A stretch of 64,000 nucleotides of DNA. It comes from Myotis daubentonii. Lineage: Eukaryota; Chordata; Mammalia; Chiroptera; Vespertilionidae. This document shows, one piece after another, positions 12,601 through 23,849 of this stretch. Numbering within the stretch: position 1 is the first letter of the stretch; the number at the start of each line of letters is the position of its first letter. The position numbers and the translations under genes were made by a program. Under the pieces are notes generated by a model. That model made no database searches. It worked only from the letters and a program-made list of their open reading frames with translations, and was not told where the DNA came from. The stretch is from assembly GCF_963259705.1 (NCBI RefSeq), contig NC_081846.1, forward strand, positions 93,012,641 through 93,076,640. The letters are read 5' to 3'.

Positions 12601-13891
12601 CTCGTGTACACAGGCCTTTCTTCTTCATCTGTATTTCCCATTCTCTAGCAGCATTACCTAGATGCACTCTTACTCTCATTCCTTCACACAGTCATTTCCA
12701 GATTCACATATTTACACACTAGTTCCATAAGGAATCTACTTCCCCTCACACAGATAACCTCTTTAGGGCAAACTGTAGAAAACTCACATGCCCTGAAGGA
12801 AATGAACTTTCATGTGTTTTGTCCCTACTAATCCTATGTCACTTCATCCACCAGGCCATAAGACCTTCATAGAGCTGAACATTCTGAAAGCACATAACAC
12901 ACTCAGTCTCACAGTCTCACATTAAAGCAGGTACCATTCCTACACTGTTCACATGTCCTGCCACACTACATAACAAGCGTGCATTCACTGATTTGCCATT
13001 CTCTTTTAGCAACACAGAAACAGTTCCAAGTTATGGCCAAGAATATACATAGAACTGTACAAGAACATGCTACACAATCCATATCCTCATTCTGATATAG
13101 TTATACCATGTAAACACGTTAGAGATAGCACACCACGTACAGAATTCTGAAATATCACATATATATTTACTTCACATGGTCACAAACAGCATGTGTACTT
13201 TAACTCCTACAGTCCTTACATATATTTTGTAATCTTTTTATGTTTCAAATTTTCTTTCCTAGAAATCAAGGAGATGCCTGTATCCCAGGACTCGGAGCAA
13301 ACGGACAACTCCTCTGACTATTCACATACCTACATTCCTTCCCCTGCACCTAATAATGACGAGCCCTTTATGTCCCCAGTACATGGGACAGATGTAAGGC
13401 CCATGAAAATTTACTATATGCATGTACAGCTGAAAAGGGGTGTGGCCGTCTTATACCATACAAAGGAAGGGTGGGAGCCCCCCTCAAAAAAAATCAAAAT
13501 GGAAGAAATGACCTACATTGGGAAGGTCCATAAAAATGTCCCCATCTATCACATGTCTGAGAAGAAACACCTAATTGCCCATGAGCCCATGTTAGACAGC
13601 GGAGCCCAGGAGAACAGGGAGGAGGCTCACACTCCAGCACAGCCTCCAGCTCTGGGCTGGTATCCCAGCGCTAAGACGCCTGAGTGGCTGGTGGCCCAGA
13701 ACTGTGGGTTCAGGTGCATGGCCTGCTGCAGGGTCTTCCCCAGCTTAGCAATCCTCCGGGACCATGTCAAGTATGGGGTCAGGGAGGGCTTCAGCTGCCA
13801 TGTGTTCCATAATGCCATGGCTCATCTAAAGTTCAAAGCACGTAAGAGGAGGAACAAGGAGAAAAAAGAGAAGGCGCTATTTAGACGCTAA
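10471..13891 (+). CDS. FAM170A: FAM170A-like gene, complete three-exon model
   Basis: Three exons join in phase. Exon 1 is 10471-10534: ATG, start MEGLFFREF, 21 codons plus one base, donor G|GTAAGA. Exon 2 is 12078-12227: acceptor TTGCCCAG, 150 bp, phase 1 to 1, donor G|GTAAGG. Exon 3 is 13263-13891: acceptor TTTCCTAG, stop TAA. The predicted protein is about 280 aa; from memory human FAM170A is about 330 aa. Exon 3 carries the family signatures MKIYYMHVQL and FRCMACCRVF..HVKYGVREGFSCHVFH, a degenerate C2H2 finger, and ends in a basic tail. Exon 2 ends in a basic-acidic stretch (TKRIRIDED) that could be a nuclear signal. FAM170A is a testis-biased nuclear zinc-finger protein; that role is taken from the family and not shown here. 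An AATAAA at 14764 is a possible polyadenylation signal. Exon 3 is secure; the links to exons 1 and 2 rest on splice sites and phase and need transcript support. Confidence 0.72.
13263..13891 (+). CDS. FAM170A: Terminal coding exon of FAM170A-like gene (zinc-finger domain)
   Basis: The frame is open for 209 codons from the acceptor at 13261-13262. Upstream it stays open only into the pyrimidine-rich intron end, so the ATG at 13193 is unlikely to be the true start. In order it holds an acidic, Ser-rich stretch (SEQTDNSSDYS), the MKIYYMHVQLKRGVAV block (about 13403-13450), a KTPEWLVAQNCGFRC block, and the Cys/His region CMACC..H..CHVFH (about 13710-13815). A Lys/Arg-rich C-terminus (RKRRNKEKKEK) follows. 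These blocks match FAM170A as I know it. There are no internal stops or frameshifts. This is the only copy of the domain in the window. Confidence 0.9.
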
Positions 13892-13989
13892 ATGACAAAC
13901 ATTTTGCCATGAAGACAACCTTGTACAACTAGAGAGACTGTTTTTCAGCCCCTAAAAGAGAGGATGTGAAGCTTAGACTCCCCTGAGGA

Positions 13990-15965
13990 GGCTCATTCCC
14001 TTCCAGCAGACAGAGTGTCCAACCTGGATACTCACATCTACCGCCACCATCTCTACACCCTACCACCTGTCTCCGCAGACAGCCCCTTTGAATACCATCC
14101 ACCATTTCCTAAGGGTCAAGAAATCACACCACACCATTCCAGATACTGCCTTTCCTCTCTCCAACTTTATTATATACCATCGATGAAAACATTCTTAATG
14201 CATGAGACTGCTAACACTACACTAACTTGATAGTACAGATTGTAATTCTTCTCCCCTGTATTCACCCCCACGTTTCTATGCAATTGGTCTTTGTTAACAA
14301 ATTTACAAATTTACATATTTCTCTATATCCCTTTTTCCAATATCTTCCTCTAATGTATTCAGTTGCACCATTATTTGGCTGGAAGATAGACATTGCGGAA
14401 GTATAAAAAGGTACTGCATGGATGAAAGCAAAAGCAATTATAATCCACCTCTAAACTTCTGTGAACTTGTGGAAACACAGGTGCATATACACCCCTTATA
14501 CATATGTTTCCATGGGGAAGGATGAGCTCACAATGAACAATTACAAGACATTCTAACATTTAGATTAACGTGTATATATACAGGTTTCTAAAATGTCATA
14601 GTGCATATTTAAGTTTAGTAACTGTAGAAGCGTGACAGCTACCAACAGTTGAAAAACACAATTTCCATTTTTATTTTCATGCATGTCATTTATACTTATT
14701 TGACTTTGTATATTTTTAACTACCAATGTTATTTTTACTCTCTGCCATCTTCAGAGAATATGAAATAAAAAATTAAAATTCAAAAAGTATTACTTATAAT
14801 TCCCAAAACTATACAGGAAAATGGAAAATAAAATAGATCCACTTTTAAATGATCTATAATTTGTAGCTTTTACCCTTTTAAAATTATTAAAGCTTAAACC
14901 TGTACTATGATATTTTGGACACCTTTATGTATACATATTAGATTATCTTGTAACTTTTCATTTTCTGCTGCAATATCCCCCATAAAAACTCACGTAAAAG
15001 AACTATATGTGCACCCGTGTTTCCACAAGTACACAGAAGCTAAGAGGTGGATTACAGTTGCTGTTGTTTTTATCTGAGTATTTTTTACTTCTTCCTTTGA
15101 AAACAGGCTCTGTTTTCTGCCAAATATGTACTCAAGTCAGACTACTTAAGTAAAATCATTACTTCTCTACCTTCCTGTCATCATTCGACCTAGTTATCCC
15201 GAGTAAACAACTATCCATGACCAATCTGTACTGATAACTTGGAAGAATAAAACAGGAGAGTGAGAGATTGGAGATGGTGGTAGTGGTGAGTTATCCTTTG
15301 TCTGCAACTCAAATGAAGGTTTTTCCACTGCTTGGCTTGCTTCAACTCCTCTCCTTTGAAATACTGGGCTGTTTAAACTGTGACTAAGTCATTAGCCTTC
15401 CTTTGCTAAGTTCAGTTAAGTTCCTGATTTTTTTCCTCAATTAGCCTAAGCCATTTCCTATAGTTTGGAACATAAAGTTCTTTAATTAATGCAAGTTGGT
15501 TTCAACAGAAGAACTTCTTCCATTTTAATAGCTGAAATGATATAACCTAGAAAGGGAGAACACATTCTACTCCTCTGACTTTATATTGAAAGAGTAAGGG
15601 CTATACTGGTAGTCAGTACGTATACTATGTCCTTGATTAATTAGGAAAGTGCATTTGCAGATCTAGAACCAGCATTGTTATGCACCTCTACCACCTCCAT
15701 CTCTACAACCATCACAGCAATATGAGCAGACGGCTCTTTTTAATACCACATAGCACTTCCCTGAGGAAGAACAAGGCAGAGCACACATCCCAGATACGGC
15801 CTTACCCTGTATCCAACTTACTATACCCCCTACAAATGCCAGCCATGACTACATTCATGATGCAAAAGACTTTATAAACACTTTAGAATTTTTAGAATAG
15901 AAACTGCAATACCCCTCCCTTCCACTCAGCCCTAACATTTCTATGATGGTGTACTTTGTTAAGAT
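13990..15965 (+). repeat. Decayed duplicate of the FAM170A-like 3' region
   Basis: The 3' flank at about 13990-14290 (CCACCATCTCTACA.., CAGATACTGCCTT.., ..ACATTCTTAATGCATGAGACT) has a clearly related but degenerate second copy at about 15670-15965. The order of blocks is the same, with substitutions and indels. No coding exon was recognised in front of the second copy. It looks like the tail of an old array unit. Confidence 0.6.
14411..15080. repeat. Imperfect inverted repeat, ~75-bp arms, ~515-bp spacer
   Basis: The left arm is 14411-14489 (core TAATCCACCTCTAAACTTCT, then GTGGAAACACAGGTGCATAT). The right arm is about 15004-15080 and reads GTGCACCCGTGTTTCCACAAG..GAGGTGGATTA. Arms pair at most positions. 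The spacer is AT-rich without genes. It may be a foldback DNA transposon remnant. Confidence 0.6.
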
Positions 15966-16179
15966 AGCATGTACTGGAGCCTAGAATGTCATTGCAAAGT
16001 ATTATATATTGATCTGTTCCACCAGCAATTTTGTTAAATGGGCAAAGCAAATAAAATTTCTTACATGTTACCAATTCCATTGTTGGCATTTACTATTTGT
16101 TCTTATTTTCTATATGAGTCTAATAAGTATTATCTGTATATATTATACCAAGTTATTTCCCCTACTTTCTAAAAAAAAT

Positions 16180-16181
<2 letters not shown>

Positions 16182-16230
<49 letters not shown>
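16182..16230. repeat. (TA)n microsatellite
   Basis: An uninterrupted alternating TA tract of about 24 repeats follows AAAAAAAATGG. The 117-aa open frame across it is an artefact of the repeat. Confidence 0.95.
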
Positions 16231-16232
<2 letters not shown>

Positions 16233-16544
16233 TGTTGAGATTCAAAATCCTCTCTATGCTTGTCATCATTTTATGCCTCATTCCGGTATACCTAATACTA
16301 CGTACACTATAAAACACTTTTTAAAAAGTCTCGTACTCTCTACAGTGTCTACCCAAGAATGATTAAAGTACCTAAAATGATGTTTTGTATAAGGATATCT
16401 TTAGTTTTTCTACAGTGCATCGAGTGCACTCTAAAAACATTTTCCCTTATTATTGAGTTGGCCTTTGTTTTAAATTCGTAGTAATTTTATATTGTATAAT
16501 TTTTATTTATTCATAGAATATTAATGTTTTGAAAGTTTTCTCTT

Positions 16545-16880
16545 GAAGATACCACATGATCTCACTCATTTGTGGAATATAGTGAGCAACATAGACTGAA
16601 GAACGGGGACAGATCCAGAGACAGAGAAGCAGCAATCAGACTGTCAAACCTCAGAGGGAAAGTAGGGGAGGGTGCGGATAAAGGGGAGAGATCAACCAAA
16701 GGACTTCTATGTATGCATATAAGCCCAACCAATGGACACAGACAACAGGGGGATGAGAGCATGAGTGTGGGGGGGGAGGGTTGCGGGTTAAGGGGGGATG
16801 AATACATGATTACATATGATTACACATATGTAATACCTTAACCAATAAAGAAGTTAAAGATTAAAAATTTAAAAAAGAAC
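16545..16880 (+). mobile_element. L1 3' end fragment
   Basis: It begins with the conserved ORF2 end (ACCACATGATCTCACTCATT). A G-rich 3' UTR follows with ATCAACCAAAGGACTTCTAT and CACATATGTAATACC, then AATAAAG and an A-rich tail. It is the same 3' UTR type as the other L1s in the window. It is a separate, 5'-truncated insertion of about 320 bp. Confidence 0.85.
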
Positions 16881-17330
16881 AATTCTGGTAATTAATTAAA
16901 AAGAAACAATTATTAAAAGGCCTCACTTTGCATTTCAGTATGCAATTCTTTTTATTAAAAAGTCTTGTGAAAATAAAAAAAATCAAACTGTAACATTTTC
17001 CCAAAGAATAAACCATTTCAGAACGTGGTGGAATATTTTATTTTATTTTATTTTATTTATTTTTTTTATTGCTTAAAGTAATACAAAGTGTATTACATAT
17101 GTGTCCATTCCCCCCCCACCCTAGACAGTCCCATAGCCTCCCCTATCCCCCAGTGTCTTATGTCCATTGGTTATGCTTATATGCATGCATACAAGTCCTT
17201 TGGTTGATCTCTTACATCCCTACCTCCTGTCCCCCAACCCTCCCCGGCCTTCCCGCTGCAGTTTGACAATCTGTTTGAGGCAGCTCTGCCTCTGTATCTA
17301 TTATTGTTCAAAAGTTTATAATGGTCTCTA

Positions 17331-20300
17331 TTATCCATGAATGAGCGAGATCAAGTGGTATTTTTCCTTAATTGACTGGCTTATTTCACTTAGCATAATG
17401 TTCTCCAGTTCCATCCATGCCTTTGCAAATGGTAAGAGTTCCTTCCTTTTTAGAGCAGCATAGTATTCCATTGTGTAGATGTACCACAGTTTGGTAATCC
17501 ATTCATCTACTGATGGGCACTTAGGCTGTTTCCACATCTTAGCTATGGTGAATTGTGCTGCTATGAACATAGGGGTGGATATATCCTTTCTGATTGGTGT
17601 TTCTGGTTTCTTGGGATATATTCCTAGAAGTGGGATCACAGGGTCAAATGGGAGTTCCATTTTCAGTGTTTTCAGGAACTCCATACTGTCTTCCATAATG
17701 GCTGCCCCAGTCTGCGTTCCCACCAGCAGTGCACAAGTGTTCCTTTTTCTCCACTTCCTCTCCAGCACTTGCCGTTTGTTGATTTCTTGATGATAGCCAG
17801 TCTGACAGGTGTGAGATGGTACCTCATTGTTGTTTTGATTTGCATCTCTTGGATGATTAGTGACTTTGAGCATGTTTTCATATGTCTCTTCGCTTTCTGA
17901 ATGTCCTCTTTTGAAAGGTGTCTATTTAGGTCTTTTGCCCATTTTTTGATTGGATTATTTATCTTCCTTTTATTAAGTTGTATGATTTCCCTATAAATTT
18001 TGGAGACTAGGCCCTTATCAGAGATGACACTGGCAAATATGTTTTCCCACACAGTGGGTTTTCTCATTGTTTTGTTGATGGTTTCTTCTGCTGTGCAGAA
18101 GCTTTTTATTTTGATGTAGTCCCATTTGTTCATTTTCTCTTTAGTTTCAAGTGCCCTAAGAGCTGTATCAGTGAAGAAATTGCTTCGGCATATGTCTGAG
18201 ATTTTGGTGCCTTTGGATTCTTCTAGAATTTTTATGGTTTCCCGTCATATATTTAAGTCCTTTATGTATTTTGAGTTTATTTTTGTGTATGGTGTAAGTT
18301 GATGGTCTAGTTTCATTTTCTTGCATATATCTGTCCAATTTTCCCAACACCATTTATTGAAGAGACTATCTTGGCTCCATTGTATGTTCTTGCCTCCTTT
18401 GTCAAATATTAATTGAGCATATGGGTTCGGGCCGATTTCTGGGCTCTCTATTCTGTTCCATTGATCTATATGCCCGTTCTTGTGCCAGTACCAGGCAGTT
18501 TTGAGAACAGTGGCTTTGTAATACATCTTGATATCTGGTATTGAGATCCTACCTACTTTGTTCTTTTTCAGGATTGCTGCATCTGTTCGGGGTCTTTTTT
18601 TATTCCAGATGAATTTTTGGAGAGTTCGTTCTAGATCTATGACAAATGCCGTTGGTATTTTAATGGGAAGTGCGTTGAATTTATAGATTGCTTTGGGTAG
18701 TATGGACATTTTAATGATGTTGATTCTACCAATCCATGAACACGGTATGTTCTTCCATCTGTTTTTGTCTTCCTCTATATCTTTTTTCAACGTCCTGTAG
18801 TTTTCTAAGTAGAGGTCTTTTACCTCTTTAGTTAAGTTTATTCCTAGGTAGCTTAATTTTTTTGGTGCGATGGTAAATGGGATTGTTTTTCTAATCACCC
18901 TTTCTGAAAGTTCACTATTGGTGTATAGAAATGCCTCAGATTTCTTGGGGTTAATTTTGTATCCTGCTACATTGCCAAATTCATGTATTAAGTCTAGTAG
19001 CTTTTTGATGGAGTCTCTAGGGTTTTGTATGTATAATATCATGTCCTCTGCAAATAAGGATAGTTTTACTTCCTCTTTTCCAATTTGATGCCTTTTATTT
19101 CTTCTTCTTGCCTAACTGCAATGGCTAACACTTCCAGTACTATGTTGAACAGGAGTGGTGAGAGAGGGCATCCCTGTCTTGTTCCTGTTTTTAGGGGAAA
19201 TGGTGTTAGTTTTTGTCCATTGAGTATGATGTTGGCTGTGGGCCTGTCATATATGGCTTATATTATGTTGAGGTATGACCCTTCTACTCCTGCCTTACTG
19301 AGAGTTTTTATCAAAAATGGGTGTTGAATTTTGTCAAATGCTTTTCCTGCATCAATTGATATGACCATGTGGTTTTTTTCTTTCAATTTGTTTATGTGAT
19401 GTATCACGTTTATTGATTTGCAGATATTGTACCATCCTTGCATCCCTGGGATAAATCCTACTTGGTCATGGTGTATGATCTTTCTGATGTACTGTTGGAT
19501 CCGATTTGCAAAGATTTTGTTGAGGATTTTGGCATCTATGTTCATGAGGGATATTGTCCTGTAATTCTCTTTCATTGTGTTGTCTTTACCTGGTTTTGGT
19601 AATAGGGTGATTCTGCCGTCATAGAATGAGCTTGGAAGTGTTCCTTCCTCTTGAATTTTTTGTAGTAGTCTGAGGAGGGTAGGTTTTAGTTCTACCTTGA
19701 ATGTTTGGTAAAACTCCCCTCTGAAGCCCTCTGCTCCTGGGCTTTTGTTTGCTGGAAGCTTTTTGATGACTGCTTCAATTTCTTCCATAGTTTTTGGCAT
19801 ATTGAGATTTTTAGATTCTTCCTGATTGAGTTTGGAATGTTGTATTTTTCTAGGAATTTGTCTATTTCCTCCAGGTTGTCTAGTTTGTTGGAGTACAGCT
19901 CTCCATAGTATTTTTTAACAATCATTTGTATTTCTGTGGGGTCTGTTGTTATTTCGCCTCTATCTTTTCTGATTTTGTTTATTTGGGTCCTCTCTCTTTG
20001 CTTCTTGGTGAGTCTGGCTAGATGTTTGTCAATTTTGTTTATCCTTTCAAAGAACCAGCTCTTGGTTTCATTGATTTTCTGTATTTTTTTTTTTTTTTTG
20101 GTCTCTATGTCATTTATTTCTGCTCTAATCTTTATTATCTCCTTCCTTCTGCTCACTCTGGGGTTTTCTTGTTGCTCTTTTTCCAATTCTTTGAGTTGTA
20201 GTGTTAGATGATTTACTACCATTTTATCTTGTTTTTTGAGATAGGCCTGTAGAGCTATAAACTTCCCTCTCAGCACTGCTTTCATTGTGTCCCATAGGTT

Positions 20301-21114
20301 TTGGATTGTTGTGTTTTCATTGTCATTAGTTTCCAGGATGTTTTTAATTTATTCTTTGATCTCATTGGTAACCAAATCAATATTTAATAACATGCTATTC
20401 AGCTTCCAGGTGTTTGAGTATTTTGGGTTGTTTTTATTGTAGTTTATTTCTATTATTACGCCATCGTGGTCTTGGGGATACTTTGCTTGTGGCCCAATAT
20501 ATGGTCTATTTTTGAATATGTCTTATGAGCACTTGAGTAGAATGTATATTCTGTGGCTTTGGGGTGAAGTATTCTGAAGATGTCTATTAAGTCCATCTGA
20601 TCTAGTGAGTCATTTAGGATTGCTGTTTCTTTGCTGATTGTTTGTCTAGAGGACTTATCCAGTGCTGTCAGTGGTGTATTAAAGTCCCCTACTATGATAA
20701 TATTGTTGTAGATCACTCCTTTGATATCTTCCAGGAAATTTTTTATGAATTTGGGTGCTGCTACATTGGGTGCATATATGTTTACCAGGGATATATCTTC
20801 TTGTTGTATTGATCACTTTAGTATTATGAAGTGGCCTTCCTTATCTCTTGTTATGGCCTTCACTTTGAGGTCTATTTTGTCCGATATAAGTATTGATACC
20901 CCAGCTTTCTTTTCATTTCCACTTACCTGAAAGTTATTTTTCCATCCTTTCACTTTCATTCTGTGTGAGTCCCTTCTAATGAGGTGGGTCTCTTGTAGAC
21001 AGTAGATCTGTGGGTAATTTTTTTTATCCATTCAGCCACTCGATGTCTTTTCATTGGAGCATTTAGTCCATTTACGTTTAAAGCTATTATTGAAAGGTAC
21101 TTGTTTGTAGCCAT
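17331..21114 (-). pseudogene. L1 ORF2 (endonuclease/reverse transcriptase), broken
   Basis: It begins at the CAT of 21112-21114 (MATNKYLS..) and ends near SLIHG-stop at 17331, about 3.78 kb, close to full L1 ORF2 length. The endonuclease part lies at 21030-20450, with CLQETHLIRRDSHR and IIVGDFNTPL visible. The RT part lies at about 19800-18245 ([19 protein letters not shown], then [13 protein letters not shown]). The C-terminal Cys-rich part with [16 protein letters not shown] is at 18133-17672. At least five frameshifts split it. The catalytic motif codes FAED. Confidence 0.88.
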
Positions 21115-21163
21115 TTCTTTTTTTGTGTGGCTTTTTTCTCTCTGAGCTTTTTATTTCTTCTTT

Positions 21164-22137
21164 TCACACCAGTCCCTTTAGCATTCCTTGCATTGCTGGC
21201 TTGGTGGTGATAAACTCCCTTAGCCTTTTTTTGTCTGTGAAGCTTCTTATTTTCCCTTCAAGTTTGAATGATAGCCTTGCTGGATAGAGTATTCTTGGAT
21301 TCAGTCCTTTGCTTTGCATCACTTTGTAAATTTCCATCCATTCTTTTCTGGCCTGATGTGTTTCTGTTGAGAAATCATTTGATAATCTAATGGGAGATCC
21401 CTTGTATGTAACTTTCCGTCTCTCTCTTGCAGCCTGTAAGATTCTCTCTTTGTCCTGAACATTTGCCATGATAATTATGATGTGTCTTGGTGTGGGTCTT
21501 TTAGGGTTCACCTTGTTTGGGACTCTCTGGGCTTGTGTGACTTTTTTCTTCCCCACCTCAGGGAAGTTTTCTGATATTATTTCTTCGAGTAGGTTTTCCA
21601 ATCCTTGTTCATCTTTCTCTTGTTCTGGCACCCCTATTATTCATATGTTGTTTCGTTTCATGTTGTCACAAAGCTCCCTTAGGATCTCCTCCTATCTTAT
21701 AATTTTTTTCTCAATTGCAGTACATTTTGGGTGTGTTTTGCTTCCTTGTCTTCTAATTCACTAATTTGTCCTCCGCTTCTCCTAGTCTACTGTTGATACT
21801 TTCAATGGTGTTTTTTATTGCACCTATATCACTCTTCATTTCTTCTTGGGTCTTACTTAAGTTGTTGATTTTTTTTATCTGTTTCTTCTAGCTTCTTCCA
21901 GACGTTATTGATTTTTTCATGTGTTTCTTCTTGCTTCTTGAATATGTAGTTGACTTTTTCATCTGTTTCTTCTTGCTTCTTACATATGTTGTTGATTTTT
22001 TCCTCCATCCGGTTTATCCCCTCTAGGACCCTTATTCTGAATTCTTTTTCAGTCATGTTGCATGCCTCTGTATTACTTAGCTGCTTTTTTGGAGAGCCCT
22101 CCGTCTCTTTCCTTTGGGGTTTTCTTTGTCTACCCAT
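21164..22137 (-). pseudogene. L1 ORF1 (RNA-binding protein), frameshifted
   Basis: The N-terminal part (22137-21853) starts MGRQRKPQRK and runs into a coiled coil with three 14-residue tandem repeats (INNICKKQEETDEK and variants, about 21996-21871). The C-terminal part (21631-21164) holds the RRM/CTD region (NKVNPKRPTPRHIII, RRKVTYKGSPIRLS) and ends GMLKGLV. A disruption between 21853 and 21631 breaks the frame. ORF1 protein trimerises and coats L1 RNA in the cytoplasm. This copy cannot make the full protein. Confidence 0.85.
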
Positions 22138-23436
22138 GTTTGATCTCACTGACATATCTAGACTTTGAGTCGTTCAGTGGCTGCTCCCTGGGTGGCAGTG
22201 GCTCCTTGGGCTGTGGTTGTTCTTTGGGCGGTTGCGGTAGCAGCTGCTCCTCAGTAGGCAGCATCTCCTCTGGTGGGTGCTGTTCACAGCTGTGGTGGCT
22301 TTTCTTGATGGTGGGGGGAGGCTTGACGTACAGCTGCTGTTCCTCAGACAGAGGGTGTGGTGCTCAGGAGGCTGCTGTTGCTTGGATCTGCTGCGTTGAT
22401 TTAAAGGCACAAAATACAGCACAACAAGGCACCACGTACCAGGCACTAAACACAAATAATATTCACGATATTAATAACCCCAAATGAAGGTGACCACCCG
22501 AATTAAGAGAATTAGGGGATAAGGAAGAAAGAAGAGAAAAAGAGAAAAGAGAAAATGAAAAGAAAAGAAAAGTAGGGAAGAACAAAAGGAGTGCAAGAAT
22601 GAAATTGGGAAAAAGGAGAGGGAAAGAAAATAGAAAAAATAAAGAGAAGGAAAAAAAAGGAGAGAAGTAGAAGAGGGGAAGAGACTATGTATATGAGGAG
22701 AAAACTGCTATAGAACCACCATTAATCCCAACAAATTGCAGCAACAGCTCCCTGGAGATGAATGCAAACTAGAAACAACCAATAATATCAAGAGAGGCAA
22801 GGGAAAACAGAAGCACAGAAATAACCGGGGGGAGGGGGGTGGGGTTTGTGGAGGGAGTGGAAAAACCAGCAGAAAAAAAGAAAAAGAAAAAGAAAAACAG
22901 CCTCACAACCAGTCCTAAAAAACACACACACACAGACACACAAAAAAACAAACAAGAACAACAACAAAAAACAATATACTCAACAATCAAGGAAACAGCA
23001 ACTAAACAATAGAAAGATAAAAGAAGAAAAAAATGGATAGTGAAGAAAGATAAGGGATATGTGTATAAGAATTTAGAGCAGTGGATTGGAAATAGGATAT
23101 ATAAGTAGGGTGAAATTTTGACAGGAGGTAAACAGAAGGAATAGGGAAAATCTAAAGCAGGAATAGGGTAAGAGGACAACAAAAGGGGAAAAGTGAGGGA
23201 GAGGGTTTTAGCATAGAGGTAAACTTGAGGTAGGAAAAATTGATGCTAAAAGAACAATGAAAATAGAATGGAGAACACTAATCCCAAAATAAAATAAAGA
23301 GAAAATAAAATGCACTTTAAAAAAATGGTAAAATGGTAGCAGTAATAATACTTGTTAAAAATAAAAAATGTAGTAATTAAAAGGGTAAAATCAGGTGATG
23401 GAAAAAGAAGAAAAAAAATGGTTTCTTAGTTAAAAG

Positions 23437-23757
23437 GTGAAAAAAGAAAAAAGAAGAAAAAAAATTGCAGTAGTGAAGGTCCTTCGGTTCTTCTACTCGT
23501 CAATCTGGCTCACCTTAGTCCTGTCAGGTATTCAGGAGAGTGTTGAGTTTCCCTGCGATACACTCTTCCTCCGTGTTGTAAACCACAGTCCTGATTTTAA
23601 AGCAGGCCGTATTTGTTTCCCAGACTGCCTTAATTTGTATTTAGCTAAGAGTCAGTTTGTTGCTCAGCCTCTGGGTGGCAGTGTTTTTGGGTTGGCCTCT
23701 GAGGCTATAGGGCCTCTCTGTCCAGTAGCTTGGGTTTATCCTCTCTATTGCACGTAA
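23437..23757 (+). other. Antisense open frame in L1#1 5' UTR
   Basis: A 106-codon frame runs opposite to the L1 sense strand. It matches the antisense frames at 42058-41774 and 52225-52016 in the other L1s (core VVKVLRFFYSS, FKAG, CFPDC). Location and orientation recall the primate L1 ORF0. The differences between copies mostly change the amino acid, so there is no sign of protein-level constraint. I do not call it a gene. Confidence 0.35.
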
Positions 23758-23849
23758 CACTGGTGTGGGGAAGTCCACTGGTCAGTGCTGGTTCCTTAAT
23801 AGTTACCCACTCTGTCTCCTCTGGTTTTATAAAACAAAATGAAGAGCAA

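Larger units (their letters stand above)
17037..23822 (-). mobile_element. Nearly full-length L1 (L1#1), minus strand
   Basis: Read on the minus strand it has most of a 5' UTR (about 23822-22138, purine/pyrimidine-biased), ORF1, a short spacer, ORF2, a 3' UTR, and an A-rich tail seen as TTTTATTTTATTTTATTT at 17037. The extreme 5' end is missing compared with L1#2. Both ORFs are broken by frameshifts, and the reverse-transcriptase motif reads FAED instead of FADD. No convincing target-site duplication was found. Confidence 0.92.

Noticed and set aside
13193..13262. ATG at 13193 as start of the zinc-finger protein
   Set aside because: The first 23 codons are the pyrimidine-rich intron end, followed by a good acceptor TTTCCTAG in the phase set by exon 2.
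16009..16362. 117-codon frame with poly(IY)
   Set aside because: It runs through a (TA)n microsatellite.
22500..23460. Purine-rich tract as an independent regulatory repeat
   Set aside because: It is the 5' UTR of L1#1; the same tract occurs at the same position in L1#2 and L1#3.
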